Assembly (NCBI RefSeq): GCF_000018545.1
Contig: NC_012586.1
Span: 1,984,001 to 2,048,000 of the forward strand
DNA from: Sinorhizobium fredii NGR234
GTDB lineage: Bacteria > Pseudomonadota > Alphaproteobacteria > Rhizobiales > Rhizobiaceae
Direction: 5' to 3'
Length of the DNA stretch: 64,000 nucleotides
Shown: positions 18,469 to 28,484 of the stretch, piece after piece
Numbering within the stretch: the stretch's first letter is position 1
How the letters are laid out: the number at the start of each line of letters is the position of its first letter
Position numbers and translations under genes: made by a program
The notes under the pieces: model-generated
Told to the model about the DNA's origin: nothing
The model's database searches: none
Seen by the model: the letters and a program-made list of their open reading frames with translations, nothing else

Positions 18469-19916
18469 CTCGCCGCCGCGTCACGATGTGCCTGACTAAG
18501 CTCGAGTGGGAAAACCTTGGCTGGATTAAGCAGCCAGCCGGGATCGAAGACATCCTTGATTTCCATCTGAATGGCCATGTCCTCGGCCGTATATTGCTTG
18601 GTCATGAGGTCGCGTTTTTCGATTCCGACCCCATGCTCGCCGGTGAGGCAGCCTCCAACGTCCACGCACAGCCGAAGAATGTCCGCGCCGAAGGCTTCGG
18701 CCCGCTCAAGCTCGCCGGGCGCGTTTGCATTGAAGAGGATCAACGGGTGCATATTGCCATCGCCGGCGTGAAAAACGTTGGCGACTTCCAGGCCATACTC
18801 CTTTGATAGCTCACCGATGCGCTTGAGCGTGTGGGGGAGCCTGGAGACCGGCACGGTTCCATCGAGACACAGATAATCACCGAGCCGGCCCATTGCCCCG
18901 AACGCGGATTTACGCCCCTTCCAGATCGCCAAGGACTCCTCAGCAGTTCGGCTGCTACGGAACTCGACCGGATCAAGCTCCTCGGCGATCGAACGGATGC
19001 GCTCGATTTGATGGTCGATTTCCGCCTCGGAGCCTTCCACCTCGACAATCAGTACGGCTGCGCAATTCGGATAGCCCGCTTTGACGAAGGCCTCGACCGC
19101 ACGCAGGCAAACGTCGTCCATATATTCGATCGCGACCGGCAACAGACCCGAGCGGATGATGCGCGCCACGCATTCGCCAGCCGTTTCGGCGCTGTCGAAC
19201 CCGATTAACATTGGCCGCGCACCTTCCGGCTTCGGGACGATCCGGAGGGTCGCTTCGGTAACAATGGCGAGTTGACCCTCCGATCCGCAAATCAGGCCAA
19301 GAAGGTCTAACCCTGGCGTACCCAGGAGGGGGCCGCCAATTTCAATGATGTCGCCGGTGGCCATGACCATCCGGACTCCCAAGAGATTGTTCGTCGTGAC
19401 CCCGTATTTGAGGCAGTGCGCGCCACCGGAATTCATCGCGATATTGCCTGCGATCGTGCAAGCAAGCTGTGACGAGGGGTCCGGTGCGTAGAAGAAGCCC
19501 TCGGCTTCCAATTCAGCGCTAACCGAGAGATTCGTGACGCCCGTCTGCACACGAATGAAACGGTTGGCGGTGTCGATCTCCAATGTGTCGCGCAAACGCA
19601 TGGTGCCAATGACCACGCTGTCAGCAGTCGGCAGAGCGCCGCCGGCCAGCGACGTGCCTGCCCCACGCGGCACGACGGGTACGCTCCACACATGGCAGAT
19701 GCGCATGGCAACCGCCACTTCCTCGGTTGTGCGCGGCAGAACGACGGCAAGAGGCGGGCAACGATACGCTGTCAGCGCGTCGCATTCGTAGGCACGCGTT
19801 TCCTCCGGGCTTGAGATGACAGCACCGGCCGGTAGCGCAGCCTCAAGCGCCGCTACGATATGCGGTGCTCTCGCAAGGATATCGGCGTTTGGTTCGGGCA
19901 TAGCTATGGATGACAT
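18459..19916 (-). CDS. glcD: Glycolate oxidase catalytic FAD subunit
   Basis: This 485-residue FAD-linked 2-hydroxyacid oxidase has the FAD signature VPRGAGTSLAGGALP, a second FAD-contact region (AGNIAMNSGGAHCLKYG) and the C-terminal active-site segment GGCLTGEHGVGIEKRD. The start at 19916 follows GGAGGAG; an upstream ATG at 19985 lacks such a site. It is the first gene of glcDEF, converging with bhcR. Together with the bhc genes it gives a route from glycolate through glyoxylate and glycine to oxaloacetate. D-lactate is the usual alternative substrate of this family. Confidence 0.93.
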   Translation of the reverse strand: MSSIAMPEPNADILARAPHIVAALEAALPAGAVISSPEETRAYECDALTAYRCPPLAVVLPRTTEEVAVAMRICHVWSVPVVPRGAGTSLAGGALPTADSVVIGTMRLRDTLEIDTANRFIRVQTGVTNLSVSAELEAEGFFYAPDPSSQLACTIAGNIAMNSGGAHCLKYGVTTNNLLGVRMVMATGDIIEIGGPLLGTPGLDLLGLICGSEGQLAIVTEATLRIVPKPEGARPMLIGFDSAETAGECVARIIRSGLLPVAIEYMDDVCLRAVEAFVKAGYPNCAAVLIVEVEGSEAEIDHQIERIRSIAEELDPVEFRSSRTAEESLAIWKGRKSAFGAMGRLGDYLCLDGTVPVSRLPHTLKRIGELSKEYGLEVANVFHAGDGNMHPLILFNANAPGELERAEAFGADILRLCVDVGGCLTGEHGVGIEKRDLMTKQYTAEDMAIQMEIKDVFDPGWLLNPAKVFPLELSQAHRDAAARCP

Positions 19917-20050
19917 GAGGAGTTCTCCTCCGTGACGGAAATGGTGAAGCACGGAGGTTGAGGCCCCCTCGCCCGCTTGTTGCAATGCGCCATCGTTGTG
20001 AAAAGAGCCTGGCGATCACGAGAACGGCGCCACTCGAAGCCGCTTGCAGG

Positions 20051-20086
20051 GCCAAGCTCGCAGCCAGCGCGGGTTGCGAGCTTGGC
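20051..20086. terminator. Perfect 12-bp stem after the biotin carboxylase gene
   Basis: The arms at 20051-20062 and 20075-20086 are perfectly complementary with a 12-base loop, five bases past the end of the minus-strand biotin carboxylase gene. There is no clear T-run, so termination is likely but not certain. It separates that operon from glcDEF. Confidence 0.6.
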
Positions 20087-20091
20087 TGGCC

Positions 20092-21801
20092 TCAGTCGAT
20101 CGTCGCCAGCTCCGCGCCAAGACCGACGACCACACTCGCTTCGACCTTGATGCTGATGCGGCCCGCCCGCGGTGCAAGGATACGCGTTTCCATCTTCATC
20201 GCTTCGATAAGGGCAACAACGTCACCTTCTGCGACTTCCGAGCCGTTCTCGACCAGCCATTGCTGCAACGTCCCGGGGATCGGCGCGGTGACCGAGCCAT
20301 CGCTGGCCGGGTGTACCACTGGCCTTACGAGCTGCGGCGTGCCGAGTCCCGAGAAAAGCGCCGCGGGCAGGCCCAGTGCATGGCGCTTGCCGTCGATCTC
20401 TATGAAGCTCCTCAGAAGGCCGCTTTCAACTGGATCGACGCGGCAAGAAGGCTCAACGCCGCGGAACTGCGTCTCGATCCAGTTGGTGAAGACGCGGAAG
20501 CCGTCCTCGCCGGTAAAGTCGCGCTCTTCCAATACCGCACGGTGGAAGGGCAGCACGGAGGCAACCCCTTCGATAGAGAACTCGGCGAGTGCCCTGCGGG
20601 CACGGATCAGCGCTTCCTCGCGGGTGGCCCCCGTGACGATCAGCTTCGCCATCATCGAATCGTAGAGGCCGGGGATTTCCGAACCCGTCTCCACGCCGGC
20701 ATCGATGCGCACACCTGGCCCTGCGGGAGCGCGGAAGCGGGTGATGAGGCCCGGGGTCGGGAGGAAGCCTCGCCCAGGGTCTTCTGCATTGATGCGGAAT
20801 TCGAAGGCGTGGCCGCGTGGCTCGGGCGTCTGCGTGACCGAGAGCGGCAGACCGTCGGCAATGCGCAATTGCTCGATGACGATGTCGACGCCGGTCGTCT
20901 CCTCGGTCACCGGATGCTCGACCTGGAGACGCGTGTTCACCTCGAGGAAGGAAATCACGCCGTTCTGCGATAGCAGGAATTCCACGGTTCCTGCTCCGGT
21001 ATAGCCGGCCTCCGCGCAGATGGCGTGGGCGGCATCGTGGATGCGCCCTCGCTGTTCGTCGGTGATGAACGGGGCCGGAGCCTCTTCCACGAGCTTCTGG
21101 TTGCGGCGCTGCAGCGAGCAGTCGCGCGTACCCAGAACAACGGTGTTGCCGTGACTGTCGGCGATGACCTGCGCCTCGATGTGGCGGGGTCGGTCGAGGA
21201 ACTGCTCGGCATAGCATTCACCGCGGCCAAACGCTTCCTTCGCCTCACGCACGGCTGAATCAAACAGTTCACCGACCTCTTCCAGCCGCCGCGCGACCTT
21301 CATGCCGCGTCCGCCGCCGCCAAAGGCGGCCTTGATGGCGAGCGGCAGGCCGGCCTGCGTGGCGAAGGTAACCGCCTCGGCGGCCGAAGCGAGTGGACCG
21401 TCCGAACCTTTGACCAGCGGCGCGCCGACCTTGGCGGCGATGCGCCGGGCCTCGACCTTGTCGCCGAGCGCGGTTATCACCTCGGGAGCCGGCCCGACCC
21501 AGGTAAGGCCTGCGTCGATCACGGCCTTCGCGAATTCGGCGCGTTCCGACAGGAAGCCATAGCCGGGATGGACAGCATCGGCGCCGGCGCGGCGGGCGAT
21601 ATCGAGAATCTTTTCGATATTGAGATAGGTCTCGGCCGGTCGGCCGGGACCGAGGCCGTATGCCTCGTCGGCAAGCTCGGCATGCAGCGAATTCGCATCA
21701 GCATCCGAGTAGATTGCGACCGAGGTCACGCCGTAATCGCGCGCAGCGCGGACGATGCGGATGGCGATTTCGCCGCGATTGGCGATGAGCAGCTTTTTCA
21801 T
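20092..21801 (-). CDS. Biotin carboxylase with C-terminal biotin carrier domain
   Basis: This 569-residue protein has the biotin carboxylase N-terminus ([15 protein letters not shown]), an ATP-grasp region (GGGGRGM, then [16 protein letters not shown]) and a C-terminal biotinyl domain with EAMKMET (biotinyl lysine K536). It overlaps the fused PxpB-PxpC gene by four bases. Acetyl- or propionyl-CoA carboxylases need a carboxyltransferase partner, and none is seen here. The neighbouring AHS1-AHS2 protein instead resembles the middle of urea carboxylase. The three-gene operon may be a split urea-carboxylase-like enzyme for an unknown amide or lactam. The reaction is not established. Confidence 0.85.
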   Translation of the reverse strand: MKKLLIANRGEIAIRIVRAARDYGVTSVAIYSDADANSLHAELADEAYGLGPGRPAETYLNIEKILDIARRAGADAVHPGYGFLSERAEFAKAVIDAGLTWVGPAPEVITALGDKVEARRIAAKVGAPLVKGSDGPLASAAEAVTFATQAGLPLAIKAAFGGGGRGMKVARRLEEVGELFDSAVREAKEAFGRGECYAEQFLDRPRHIEAQVIADSHGNTVVLGTRDCSLQRRNQKLVEEAPAPFITDEQRGRIHDAAHAICAEAGYTGAGTVEFLLSQNGVISFLEVNTRLQVEHPVTEETTGVDIVIEQLRIADGLPLSVTQTPEPRGHAFEFRINAEDPGRGFLPTPGLITRFRAPAGPGVRIDAGVETGSEIPGLYDSMMAKLIVTGATREEALIRARRALAEFSIEGVASVLPFHRAVLEERDFTGEDGFRVFTNWIETQFRGVEPSCRVDPVESGLLRSFIEIDGKRHALGLPAALFSGLGTPQLVRPVVHPASDGSVTAPIPGTLQQWLVENGSEVAEGDVVALIEAMKMETRILAPRAGRISIKVEASVVVGLGAELATID

Positions 21802-23393
21802 CGGTCAATTTCCTTAACATGCGGGTCAAACGCGGCGATCGAATTGAAACGGATGAGCGCCCCAATCGGGATCTGGCCGGCCAGGTCCAGGTGATAAGCG
21901 GCCACAACGCCAATAACGGGATAGCCACCAGTCAGTGGATGGTCGGCGAGGAAAAGCACCGGCTGACCGCTGTGCGGCACCTGAATAGAGCCGAGCGCCG
22001 TGCCTTCGGAGGGAAGCTCCGCTGCGTCCCGCCGCTCCAGCGGCGCGGAACCGGAGAGGCGCATTCCCACGCGGCTCGATTCGGCCGTGACCTGCCAGTC
22101 CTGTGAGAGAAGCATCTCCACACCCTTGTCCGTGAACCAGTCGGTGCGCGGGCCAAGCACTACGTCGAGCGTAACTGCCTCCTCCGCACGCGGCAGGCGC
22201 TCCGGTGCGGGACGATCCGGATCGACGGCGCTGGCCGGCTCGCCGGCCGGAACGAGTACGTCGCCCGCCGCAATCGGCGGGGGGCCTATCTTCGCCAGCG
22301 TATCGGTCGAGGCTGAGTCGAGGACCCGATTGACGATGAAGCCGCCACGTAGTGCCAGATAGCTGCGCATTCCTTCACTCGGCGCGCCGAGCGTCAGCTC
22401 ATCCCCCGCGTCAAGCGCGAAGGGACGGGCAAAGGGGGCCGGCACATCACATCCATCAGCAGTGCGGATCACCAGCGGGCATGGCGCCCCCGTCACGGCG
22501 AGCGTGACGGGGCGGTCGGCCCGTACCGCGAAGCCGCCGAATGTGATCTCGACTGCGGGCACCTCGCGCGAATTGCCGACGCAGAGATTGGCCTCGCGGA
22601 GTGAGGCGCGATCGAGCGCGCCGGATTCCGAAACGCCCTGATCTGCCCGTCCCGGACGACCGAGGTCCTGATAGAGCGCCGGCCGGTCTGCGCGGATGAC
22701 GCAAAGACCCTCCGCTGGCGGCGCGGTGTCCGCCGGCGGCATGTGCATTGGGGCCGGGACGGTGGCTCCCTTGGCAATATTGCGGAACCGCACGCGATCG
22801 CCGGGGGCAAGTAGCGCTGCCCGGGCACGGGCCGTATCCCACATACGAAGCGGTGTTGTGCCGAGGAGCTGCCAGCCGCCAGGGCTGTCGGTGGGATAGA
22901 TGCCGCCGAATTTGCCAGCGATGGCGACGGAACCGGCGGGAATGCGCACACGCGGACTCTTGCGGCGCGGCACGTCGAACGCCGGATCATCACAGGTCAT
23001 GTAGGCAAAGCCAGGCGCGAAGCCGGTGAATGCCACGGTATAGGTCGCCTCGGTATGGCGACGGATGAGCTCCGCCACAGACCAGCCGAGGAATTCGGCA
23101 ACATCGCCGAGGTCCTCACCGTCATAGGTCACGGGAATGTCGAACGTCTCGCCCTGTCGCGCGCTGCGCTGAGACAGGTCCATCCGCGAGACAAACGCCG
23201 CTAGCGCAGCGCGATTGGTAACGAGCGGATCGAAGCGGATCATCACGGTTCGGGCCGCGGGAACAAGCTCCCTCACCCCTTCCGGCCGCGCGGCAAGCAA
23301 ACCGTCGAGTAGCGTGAGAGTCGTTTCCAGATCGTCGAGTTCGACGAGGAAGCTATCACTGCCGGCCGGCAGGAAACGTAGGCGCTCAGGCAT
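21798..23393 (-). CDS. Fused PxpB-PxpC (KipI-KipA, AHS1-AHS2) 5-oxoprolinase-type protein
   Basis: This 531-residue fusion has an N-terminal AHS1/KipI domain ([22 protein letters not shown]) and a C-terminal AHS2/KipA domain ([43 protein letters not shown]). In many bacteria these are separate subunits of ATP-dependent 5-oxoprolinase. The ATG at 23393 is used because it overlaps the pxpA end by eight bases; the frame is open further upstream only by chance over pxpA. The same two domains occur side by side in urea carboxylase, which matters because a biotin carboxylase gene follows directly. Confidence 0.9.
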   Translation of the reverse strand: MPERLRFLPAGSDSFLVELDDLETTLTLLDGLLAARPEGVRELVPAARTVMIRFDPLVTNRAALAAFVSRMDLSQRSARQGETFDIPVTYDGEDLGDVAEFLGWSVAELIRRHTEATYTVAFTGFAPGFAYMTCDDPAFDVPRRKSPRVRIPAGSVAIAGKFGGIYPTDSPGGWQLLGTTPLRMWDTARARAALLAPGDRVRFRNIAKGATVPAPMHMPPADTAPPAEGLCVIRADRPALYQDLGRPGRADQGVSESGALDRASLREANLCVGNSREVPAVEITFGGFAVRADRPVTLAVTGAPCPLVIRTADGCDVPAPFARPFALDAGDELTLGAPSEGMRSYLALRGGFIVNRVLDSASTDTLAKIGPPPIAAGDVLVPAGEPASAVDPDRPAPERLPRAEEAVTLDVVLGPRTDWFTDKGVEMLLSQDWQVTAESSRVGMRLSGSAPLERRDAAELPSEGTALGSIQVPHSGQPVLFLADHPLTGGYPVIGVVAAYHLDLAGQIPIGALIRFNSIAAFDPHVKEIDR

Positions 23394-24171
23394 CGCCCGC
23401 ACCTCGGATCGTTTCGGAAAAGGACTTAAGCTCGACGCCGCCTGCGAGTAGCCTGTCGCGCACTGTACGGGCGATGGCAACGGCAGCGGGCGTGTCGCCG
23501 TGAATGCAGATCGAGTCTGCCTCGATCGCAATATCTGTGCCGTCGACCGCGGTGATCCGACGCTCCTCGACCATCCGCAGCATCCGTTCGGCGATAGCTG
23601 CCGGATCATGAATGACCGCGCCGGGCAAACGACGGCTGACGAGGCTGCCGTCAGCGTTATAGGCACGGTCGGCAAAGGCTTCGCACACGACCGTCAAACC
23701 GGCTGCGCGCGCCTGTTCCACGACAGGAGCGCCGGCAAGCGCCATCAGGATCAGCGAAGGGTCCAGCGCCTTGATGCCGGCGATCACGTCCGCTGCCTGA
23801 AGTGCGTCACTGGCAATGGTGTTGTAGAGGGCTCCGTGTGGCTTGACGTAACTGACCGTAGTGCCGGCGGCCCTAGCCAGCCCCTGCAGCGCGCCGATCT
23901 GGTAGATCGTGTCGCCGATGAGTTCTGCGCTGGAAGGGTCCATGTTGCGTCGCCCGAAGCCGACCAGATCGCGATAGCCGATATGTGCGCCGACTGAGAC
24001 GCGGCGTCGCGCGGCTTCCCTCAGAACGGCAAGGATGCCTGCCGGATCGCCGGCATGGAAACCGCAGGCGATGTTGGCGCTGGTGACGATGCCAAGCATT
24101 GAGACATCGTCACCCATCGGCCAAGGGCCGAAGCTTTCTCCGAGGTCGCTATTGAGGTCGATGCTTACCAT
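23386..24171 (-). CDS. pxpA: LamB/YcsF family protein, 5-oxoprolinase subunit A
   Basis: This 261-residue metal-dependent TIM-barrel-type protein contains the family motifs [10 protein letters not shown] at the N-terminus, [13 protein letters not shown] near residue 32 and [10 protein letters not shown] near 105. PxpA acts with PxpB and PxpC to open 5-oxoproline to glutamate using ATP. It is the first gene of the operon, and its end overlaps the fused PxpB-PxpC start. Its length matches the family (about 250). Whether this set works on 5-oxoproline or on another lactam with the linked biotin carboxylase cannot be told from sequence. Confidence 0.92.
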   Translation of the reverse strand: MVSIDLNSDLGESFGPWPMGDDVSMLGIVTSANIACGFHAGDPAGILAVLREAARRRVSVGAHIGYRDLVGFGRRNMDPSSAELIGDTIYQIGALQGLARAAGTTVSYVKPHGALYNTIASDALQAADVIAGIKALDPSLILMALAGAPVVEQARAAGLTVVCEAFADRAYNADGSLVSRRLPGAVIHDPAAIAERMLRMVEERRITAVDGTDIAIEADSICIHGDTPAAVAIARTVRDRLLAGGVELKSFSETIRGAGDA

Positions 24172-24349
24172 GTCACAGCCTGTTCGAGTATTAATGCGAT
24201 GTATTGACGTCAGAGCTCACAAACTGCGCCTAAGGGTTCGGGGACGTTTGACAGGGCAGACCCTTGTTGCGGGAGTGCAGGTAACAGTCTCTGCGCATCA
24301 CAGTTTCGGCGCAGACTTCGCTGTCTCAACCGCGCTGTCTACGTCGCCA

Positions 24350-25888
24350 TCACTGCGCTGCAAGCTCCATGATCTTGACCTGATCGGCTTCGACGCGATC
24401 CAGAATGCCGGACAAGCGGCCCTGACGTATAGTCATGACGCGGTCGCTCATCCCAAGGATTTCCGGCATCTCCGAAGAGATCATGATCACCGCTAGACCT
24501 TCGCCGGCAAGATTTGAGATCATGCGATGGATCTCCGCCTTGGCCCCGACATCGATGCCGCGGGTAGGCTCGTCGAGAATGAGGATACGCGGCTTCGTCA
24601 GCAGCCAGCGGGCGATGAGCACTTTCTGCTGGTTGCCGCCGGAGAGGTTCAGGATCAACTCCTCCATGTTTGGGGTTTTGACCCTCAGCGCGCTTGTCAT
24701 GGCATCACAGTCGCGGGACAGCCGTTTTTGGTCGACGAAGCCGCGCCGGACATAGCCGCTACGCAGCGCCGCCATCTGCATGTTCTCTTGGATGTTGAGA
24801 AGCAGAAAACAGCCGGACTCCTTGCGTTCCTCGGTGAGGAACGCCATGCCATGTTGCATGGCGACAGCAGGCGAATCCACAACCACCTTCTCACCAGCAA
24901 TTTCGATGCTGCCCGAGGTAGCCGGAATGACGCCAAAGATCGTCTCGGCAATATTGGAGCGACCCGAACCAACCAAGCCGGCGATGCCCAGGATCTCGCC
25001 GGCCCGCAAGTCGAAGGAGATGTCGTCGAACACCCCGGCGAGCCCGAGATTGCGGACTTTCAGCACGACATCACCGATCGGGGCAGGTGTCTTCGGGAAC
25101 ATCTGCGAGAGCTCGCGCCCCACCATCATCCGGATCACCTCGTCGCGAGTGACCTCGTTGGCGGCTTTAGTCGCGATGTGCTTGCCGTCACGAAAGATCG
25201 AGACCTCATCGGCGATTTCGAAAAGCTCGTTCATCTTGTGCGTTATATAGATGATCCCCTTACCCGCTTCCCTAAGTGTTCGGATGATCCGGAAAAGGTG
25301 CTCCACCTCACGCTCGGTCAGAGTCGAGGTCGGCTCGTCCATGATCAGGACGTCTGATTCATATGAAACCGCTTTTGCGATCTCGACCATTTGTCGGCTG
25401 GCGACGGAGAGCTTTCCGACTTGCTCGTCCGGGTCGATATCGATCCCGAGCCGGTCGAAGAGCTCCAGCGTGCGGCGGCGCAACTCGTCGTGGTCGATAA
25501 AGCCAAACCGGTTCTTCGGCTCGCGGCGAATCCATACATTCTCCGAGACCGTCATCGGCGCCATCAGGTTGAGCTCCTGGTGGATCATCGCAATGCCGTT
25601 GTCGAGCGCGTCGAGCGGGCTGTTCAGCCTGATCGACTGGCCGCGCCACTTAAACTCCCCGGCATCCGGCGTGTAGATGCCGGCAATGATCTTCATCAAT
25701 GTCGACTTGCCCGCGCCATTCTCGCCCATGAGCGCATGCACACTGCCGCGGCGGACGCGGAAAGAAACATTGTCGAGCGCAACGACGCCGGCGAATTCCT
25801 TGCGGACGTTGTCGACCTCCAAGAGATACTCGGAATTCGGCAGCGCACCGGTTTCGCGAACGACCTTGATGGTAGATGGTGACAGCAT
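24350..25888 (-). CDS. Sugar ABC importer ATPase with two nucleotide-binding domains (RbsA/XylG type)
   Basis: This 512-residue ATPase has two ABC domains. The first has Walker [10 protein letters not shown] and Walker [12 protein letters not shown]. The second has a degenerate Walker A (GLVGSGRSN), signature LSGGNQQK and [12 protein letters not shown]. Such double ATPases serve CUT2-type importers with RbsB and RbsC partners. No permease or binding protein lies beside it. The only CUT2 permease and binding protein in the window are at 51207-53278 and lack an ATPase, so this is probably their partner, separated by about 25 kb. It follows a 37-codon frame and a LacI regulator. Confidence 0.9.
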   Translation of the reverse strand: MLSPSTIKVVRETGALPNSEYLLEVDNVRKEFAGVVALDNVSFRVRRGSVHALMGENGAGKSTLMKIIAGIYTPDAGEFKWRGQSIRLNSPLDALDNGIAMIHQELNLMAPMTVSENVWIRREPKNRFGFIDHDELRRRTLELFDRLGIDIDPDEQVGKLSVASRQMVEIAKAVSYESDVLIMDEPTSTLTEREVEHLFRIIRTLREAGKGIIYITHKMNELFEIADEVSIFRDGKHIATKAANEVTRDEVIRMMVGRELSQMFPKTPAPIGDVVLKVRNLGLAGVFDDISFDLRAGEILGIAGLVGSGRSNIAETIFGVIPATSGSIEIAGEKVVVDSPAVAMQHGMAFLTEERKESGCFLLLNIQENMQMAALRSGYVRRGFVDQKRLSRDCDAMTSALRVKTPNMEELILNLSGGNQQKVLIARWLLTKPRILILDEPTRGIDVGAKAEIHRMISNLAGEGLAVIMISSEMPEILGMSDRVMTIRQGRLSGILDRVEADQVKIMELAAQ

Positions 25889-25892
25889 GCTG

Positions 25893-26006
25893 TTAGCCTT
25901 TCACGCTCCGCTCTTCGGCGTTGGACTTGATGGAAGTGACGCGCCGCAACTTCGGTACCCGCCGAAGACCGATCGGCAGGCTAATGATGTTTTCATTTGG
26001 ATTCAT
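25893..26006 (-). CDS. Possible 37-residue small protein upstream of the sugar ATPase
   Basis: A 38-codon frame begins at an ATG with a strong purine-rich ribosome site (GGGGGAAAGAAG) and ends five bases before the ATPase start. The encoded peptide begins [13 protein letters not shown] and is basic and arginine-rich in the middle. No family is recognised. It could be a leader that couples translation to the ATPase gene, a remnant of a lost gene, or chance. The spacing and ribosome site are the only support. Confidence 0.35.
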   Translation of the reverse strand: MNPNENIISLPIGLRRVPKLRRVTSIKSNAEERSVKG

Positions 26007-26085
26007 TTTCTTCTTTCCCCCTCTGCATTTGGTCTCGGCCAGCGTCCTGTTTGATCCGGACCACCCCTTGGGCCATGTTGTTGTT

Positions 26086-27072
26086 CTAAGCAGACTGCCG
26101 GATCGTCAGTGAAAATGGCAGGATGACGGTCCGGCTGTGCTCCTTCGTGGCGGGTGGCTCGTTGATCAGCTCCGCAATGGCAGGGCCGAAGTCGAATGCC
26201 GGAACCTTGACGGTCGTCAGCCAGGGAGCGAGCCAGTCGTTCACGCGATTGTCGTCGAATCCAAAGATCATCACGTCATCAGGAATCCGCATGTTCTTCT
26301 CCATGGCGGCCCGGTAAACACCGTAGGCGATCATGTCATTGGCGCAGAAGACTGCGTACCGACGGCTGCGGTCAGCCAGAAGAAGCGAACCCTGTCGGTA
26401 GCCGGCCTCCATCGTGAAAGCGCACTCGAACTGTTGGACCTGGCGCATCTCGCCGACACCGGCGAGAAAACCCTCAAGGCGTCGACTGCTTCCCGGATAG
26501 TGTCGCGGCCCGTGGATTGCGACGCAGTTCTCGTAGCCTTTCTCGATGAAATAGCGCCCTACCGCGAAGCCGGCGGCGAAATTATCAATCCCAACATAGG
26601 GAGCGATAATGCCGGGCGCGGGTCGGCGGTTAACAAATATCAGGTTGCTTTGCCGTTCGGCCATCTCACGCAAGCGCGGCGTATCCATTGCGCCCTGCAG
26701 AACAATAGCTCGCGCCCGCAGGCCCTGCGCATCGGCGAGCAGGCCGTCCTGCTTTTCAGCGTTTTCGGCCGTATTCGCAAGCACCAAGGAAAGGCCAATG
26801 CCTTTGAGTGCATTCTCGACCGACGCTGCAACGTCGGCGGTAAAAAGGTTGGTGGCATCGGGCACCAGCATCACCACGACGCGGCTGCTTGCCAAGCGCA
26901 GCGAGCGCCCAATCTCCGACGGAGTATAACCGAGCTTCTCCGCGGCGCTGCGGACGCTCTCGATCGTTTCAGGAGAAATTGCATTCGTCTTCCCCGTGAA
27001 GAAACGCGACACCGTGGCCGTCGAAACTCCGGAAAGGCGCGCTACATCGCGGATGGTCGGCGGCTTAGCCAT
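26086..27072 (-). CDS. LacI-family transcriptional regulator (first of a tandem pair)
   Basis: This 328-residue repressor has the LacI helix-turn-helix at the extreme N-terminus (TIRDVARLSGVSTATVSRF), the hinge helix (PSEIGRSLRL) and a periplasmic-binding-type effector domain (VVVMLVPDATN; FVNRRPAP; IFGFDDNRVNDW). It is the same length as the second LacI protein at 27305 and about four fifths identical by eye, so the two arose by tandem duplication. Two TGT-N8-ACA operators lie 50-93 bp upstream, implying autoregulation. It precedes the small frame and the sugar ATPase, and the three may share a transcript. Confidence 0.93.
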   Translation of the reverse strand: MAKPPTIRDVARLSGVSTATVSRFFTGKTNAISPETIESVRSAAEKLGYTPSEIGRSLRLASSRVVVMLVPDATNLFTADVAASVENALKGIGLSLVLANTAENAEKQDGLLADAQGLRARAIVLQGAMDTPRLREMAERQSNLIFVNRRPAPGIIAPYVGIDNFAAGFAVGRYFIEKGYENCVAIHGPRHYPGSSRRLEGFLAGVGEMRQVQQFECAFTMEAGYRQGSLLLADRSRRYAVFCANDMIAYGVYRAAMEKNMRIPDDVMIFGFDDNRVNDWLAPWLTTVKVPAFDFGPAIAELINEPPATKEHSRTVILPFSLTIRQSA

Positions 27073-27121
27073 TTCAATTGCCCAGATCTAAGGATGTGCA
27101 CGGCACTTCAGGCGACTTGCA

Positions 27122-27165
27122 TGTTATCGTTTACATGATGCTGTGGGAGCATGTCAACGTTTACA
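27122..27165. promoter_or_regulatory. Paired LacI-type operators upstream of the first LacI gene
   Basis: Two 14-bp boxes, TGTTATCGTTTACA (27122-27135) and TGTCAACGTTTACA (27152-27165), have start points 30 bp apart, about three helical turns. They carry the central CG and TGT...ACA ends of LacI-family sites. Matching boxes recur elsewhere in the window, defining a local regulon. Confidence 0.75.
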
Positions 27166-27304
27166 TTGCAGTTTCTCTTTGACTCTGGGCCCAAGACTTT
27201 TATCAAGCGCGAGCGGCAGCAGGCACCTGTTGTGTCGCTGGCTTATTGCGGATTCGGTGTCGCTTGCAAAAAGGACGAGCTTAGATACCGAGTTTCCGAA
27301 CTGT

Positions 27305-28291
27305 CTAGGCAGACGTCCGAGTCATCATCGTAAACGGGAGAATAACGTTCCTGTCTTGGTCATTCGTGGCGATCGGCGCATTGATCAGCTTTGCAATGGC
27401 GGGCCCGAATTCGAATGCTGGAACCTTCACTGTCGAGAGCCAGGGAGCGAGCCACTCGTTCAACCGGTTATCGTCGAAGCCAAAAATGACCAGATCCTCG
27501 GGCACGCGGATGTCTTTCTCCAGCGCCGCCCGGTATACGCCGTAGGCGATCATGTCGTTGCCACAAAAGACTGCGTACCGGCGGCTGCGGTCAGCGAGGA
27601 GCAACTGGCCCTGCCGGTAGCCCGCCTCCATTGTGTACGGGCTCTCAAATTGAAGCACGGGACGCATCTCTCCGAGGCCTGCGAGAAAGCCGTCGAGCCG
27701 CTCGGTGCTGCCCGAGTAATGTCTCGGGCCGTGGATTGCAACGTAGTTCTCGTAACCGCGATCTACGAAGTACTTGCCGACCGCGAAGCCTGCCGCGAAG
27801 TTATCAATGCCTACGTAGGGAGCGACAATCCCTGGAGCCGGCCGGCGGTTGACAAAGATTAGGTTGTCCTGACGCGATGCCATGTCACGCAGCCGCGGCG
27901 TATCGATCGCGCCCTGGAGGACGATTGCCCGAGCCCGCAGGCCCTGAGCGTCGGCCAGCAGCCGATCCTGCTGTTCGGCGTTTTCAGAAGCATTCGCCAA
28001 CACCATCGATAGGCCATACTCTTTGAGCGCCTGTTCGACCGACGCCGCAACGTCGGCGGTAAATGGATTGGTCGCATCGGGTACCAACATTACGACAACC
28101 CGACTGCGCGCCAAGCGAAGAGAGCGGCCGATCTCTGACGGCGTGTAACCGAGAACCTTCGCGGCGTTGCGCACATTCTCGATCGTTTCGGGCGAAATCG
28201 CATCCGTCTTTCCGGTGAAATAGCGCGACACGGTGGCGGTTGATACGCCGGAAAGGCGTGCTACGTCGCGGATGGTCGGCGGCTTACTCAT
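27305..28291 (-). CDS. LacI-family transcriptional regulator (second of a tandem pair)
   Basis: This 328-residue LacI protein is a close paralogue of the one at 26086. The helix-turn-helix TIRDVARLSGVSTATVSRY differs from its twin only at the last residue shown, so both probably bind the same DNA sites. Differences are spread over the effector domain, for example PYTMEAGYRQGQ against AFTMEAGYRQGS, so the ligands may differ. The ATG at 28291 starts the conserved N-terminus; the frame extends upstream without a better start. It lies 193 bp downstream of the dehydrogenase at 28485 on the same strand and may be transcribed with it. Confidence 0.93.
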   Translation of the reverse strand: MSKPPTIRDVARLSGVSTATVSRYFTGKTDAISPETIENVRNAAKVLGYTPSEIGRSLRLARSRVVVMLVPDATNPFTADVAASVEQALKEYGLSMVLANASENAEQQDRLLADAQGLRARAIVLQGAIDTPRLRDMASRQDNLIFVNRRPAPGIVAPYVGIDNFAAGFAVGKYFVDRGYENYVAIHGPRHYSGSTERLDGFLAGLGEMRPVLQFESPYTMEAGYRQGQLLLADRSRRYAVFCGNDMIAYGVYRAALEKDIRVPEDLVIFGFDDNRLNEWLAPWLSTVKVPAFEFGPAIAKLINAPIATNDQDRNVILPFTMMTRTSA

Positions 28292-28484
28292 ACACAGCTC
28301 AATTCGATCGATCTCGGCCCGCGGCCAATTGCGAAGCCTCCACAAACGGGGCCTCTCCATCATGAAATTATTTGATCAAGTAGAATTGCCGGCGTCAATG
28401 ATGACGTACCGCCTGAATTTCGATCGCCAGCACGTTCGCTGCACGACAACTCGAGCAAGCGGACCAACGCTGGCGCCATTGTCA

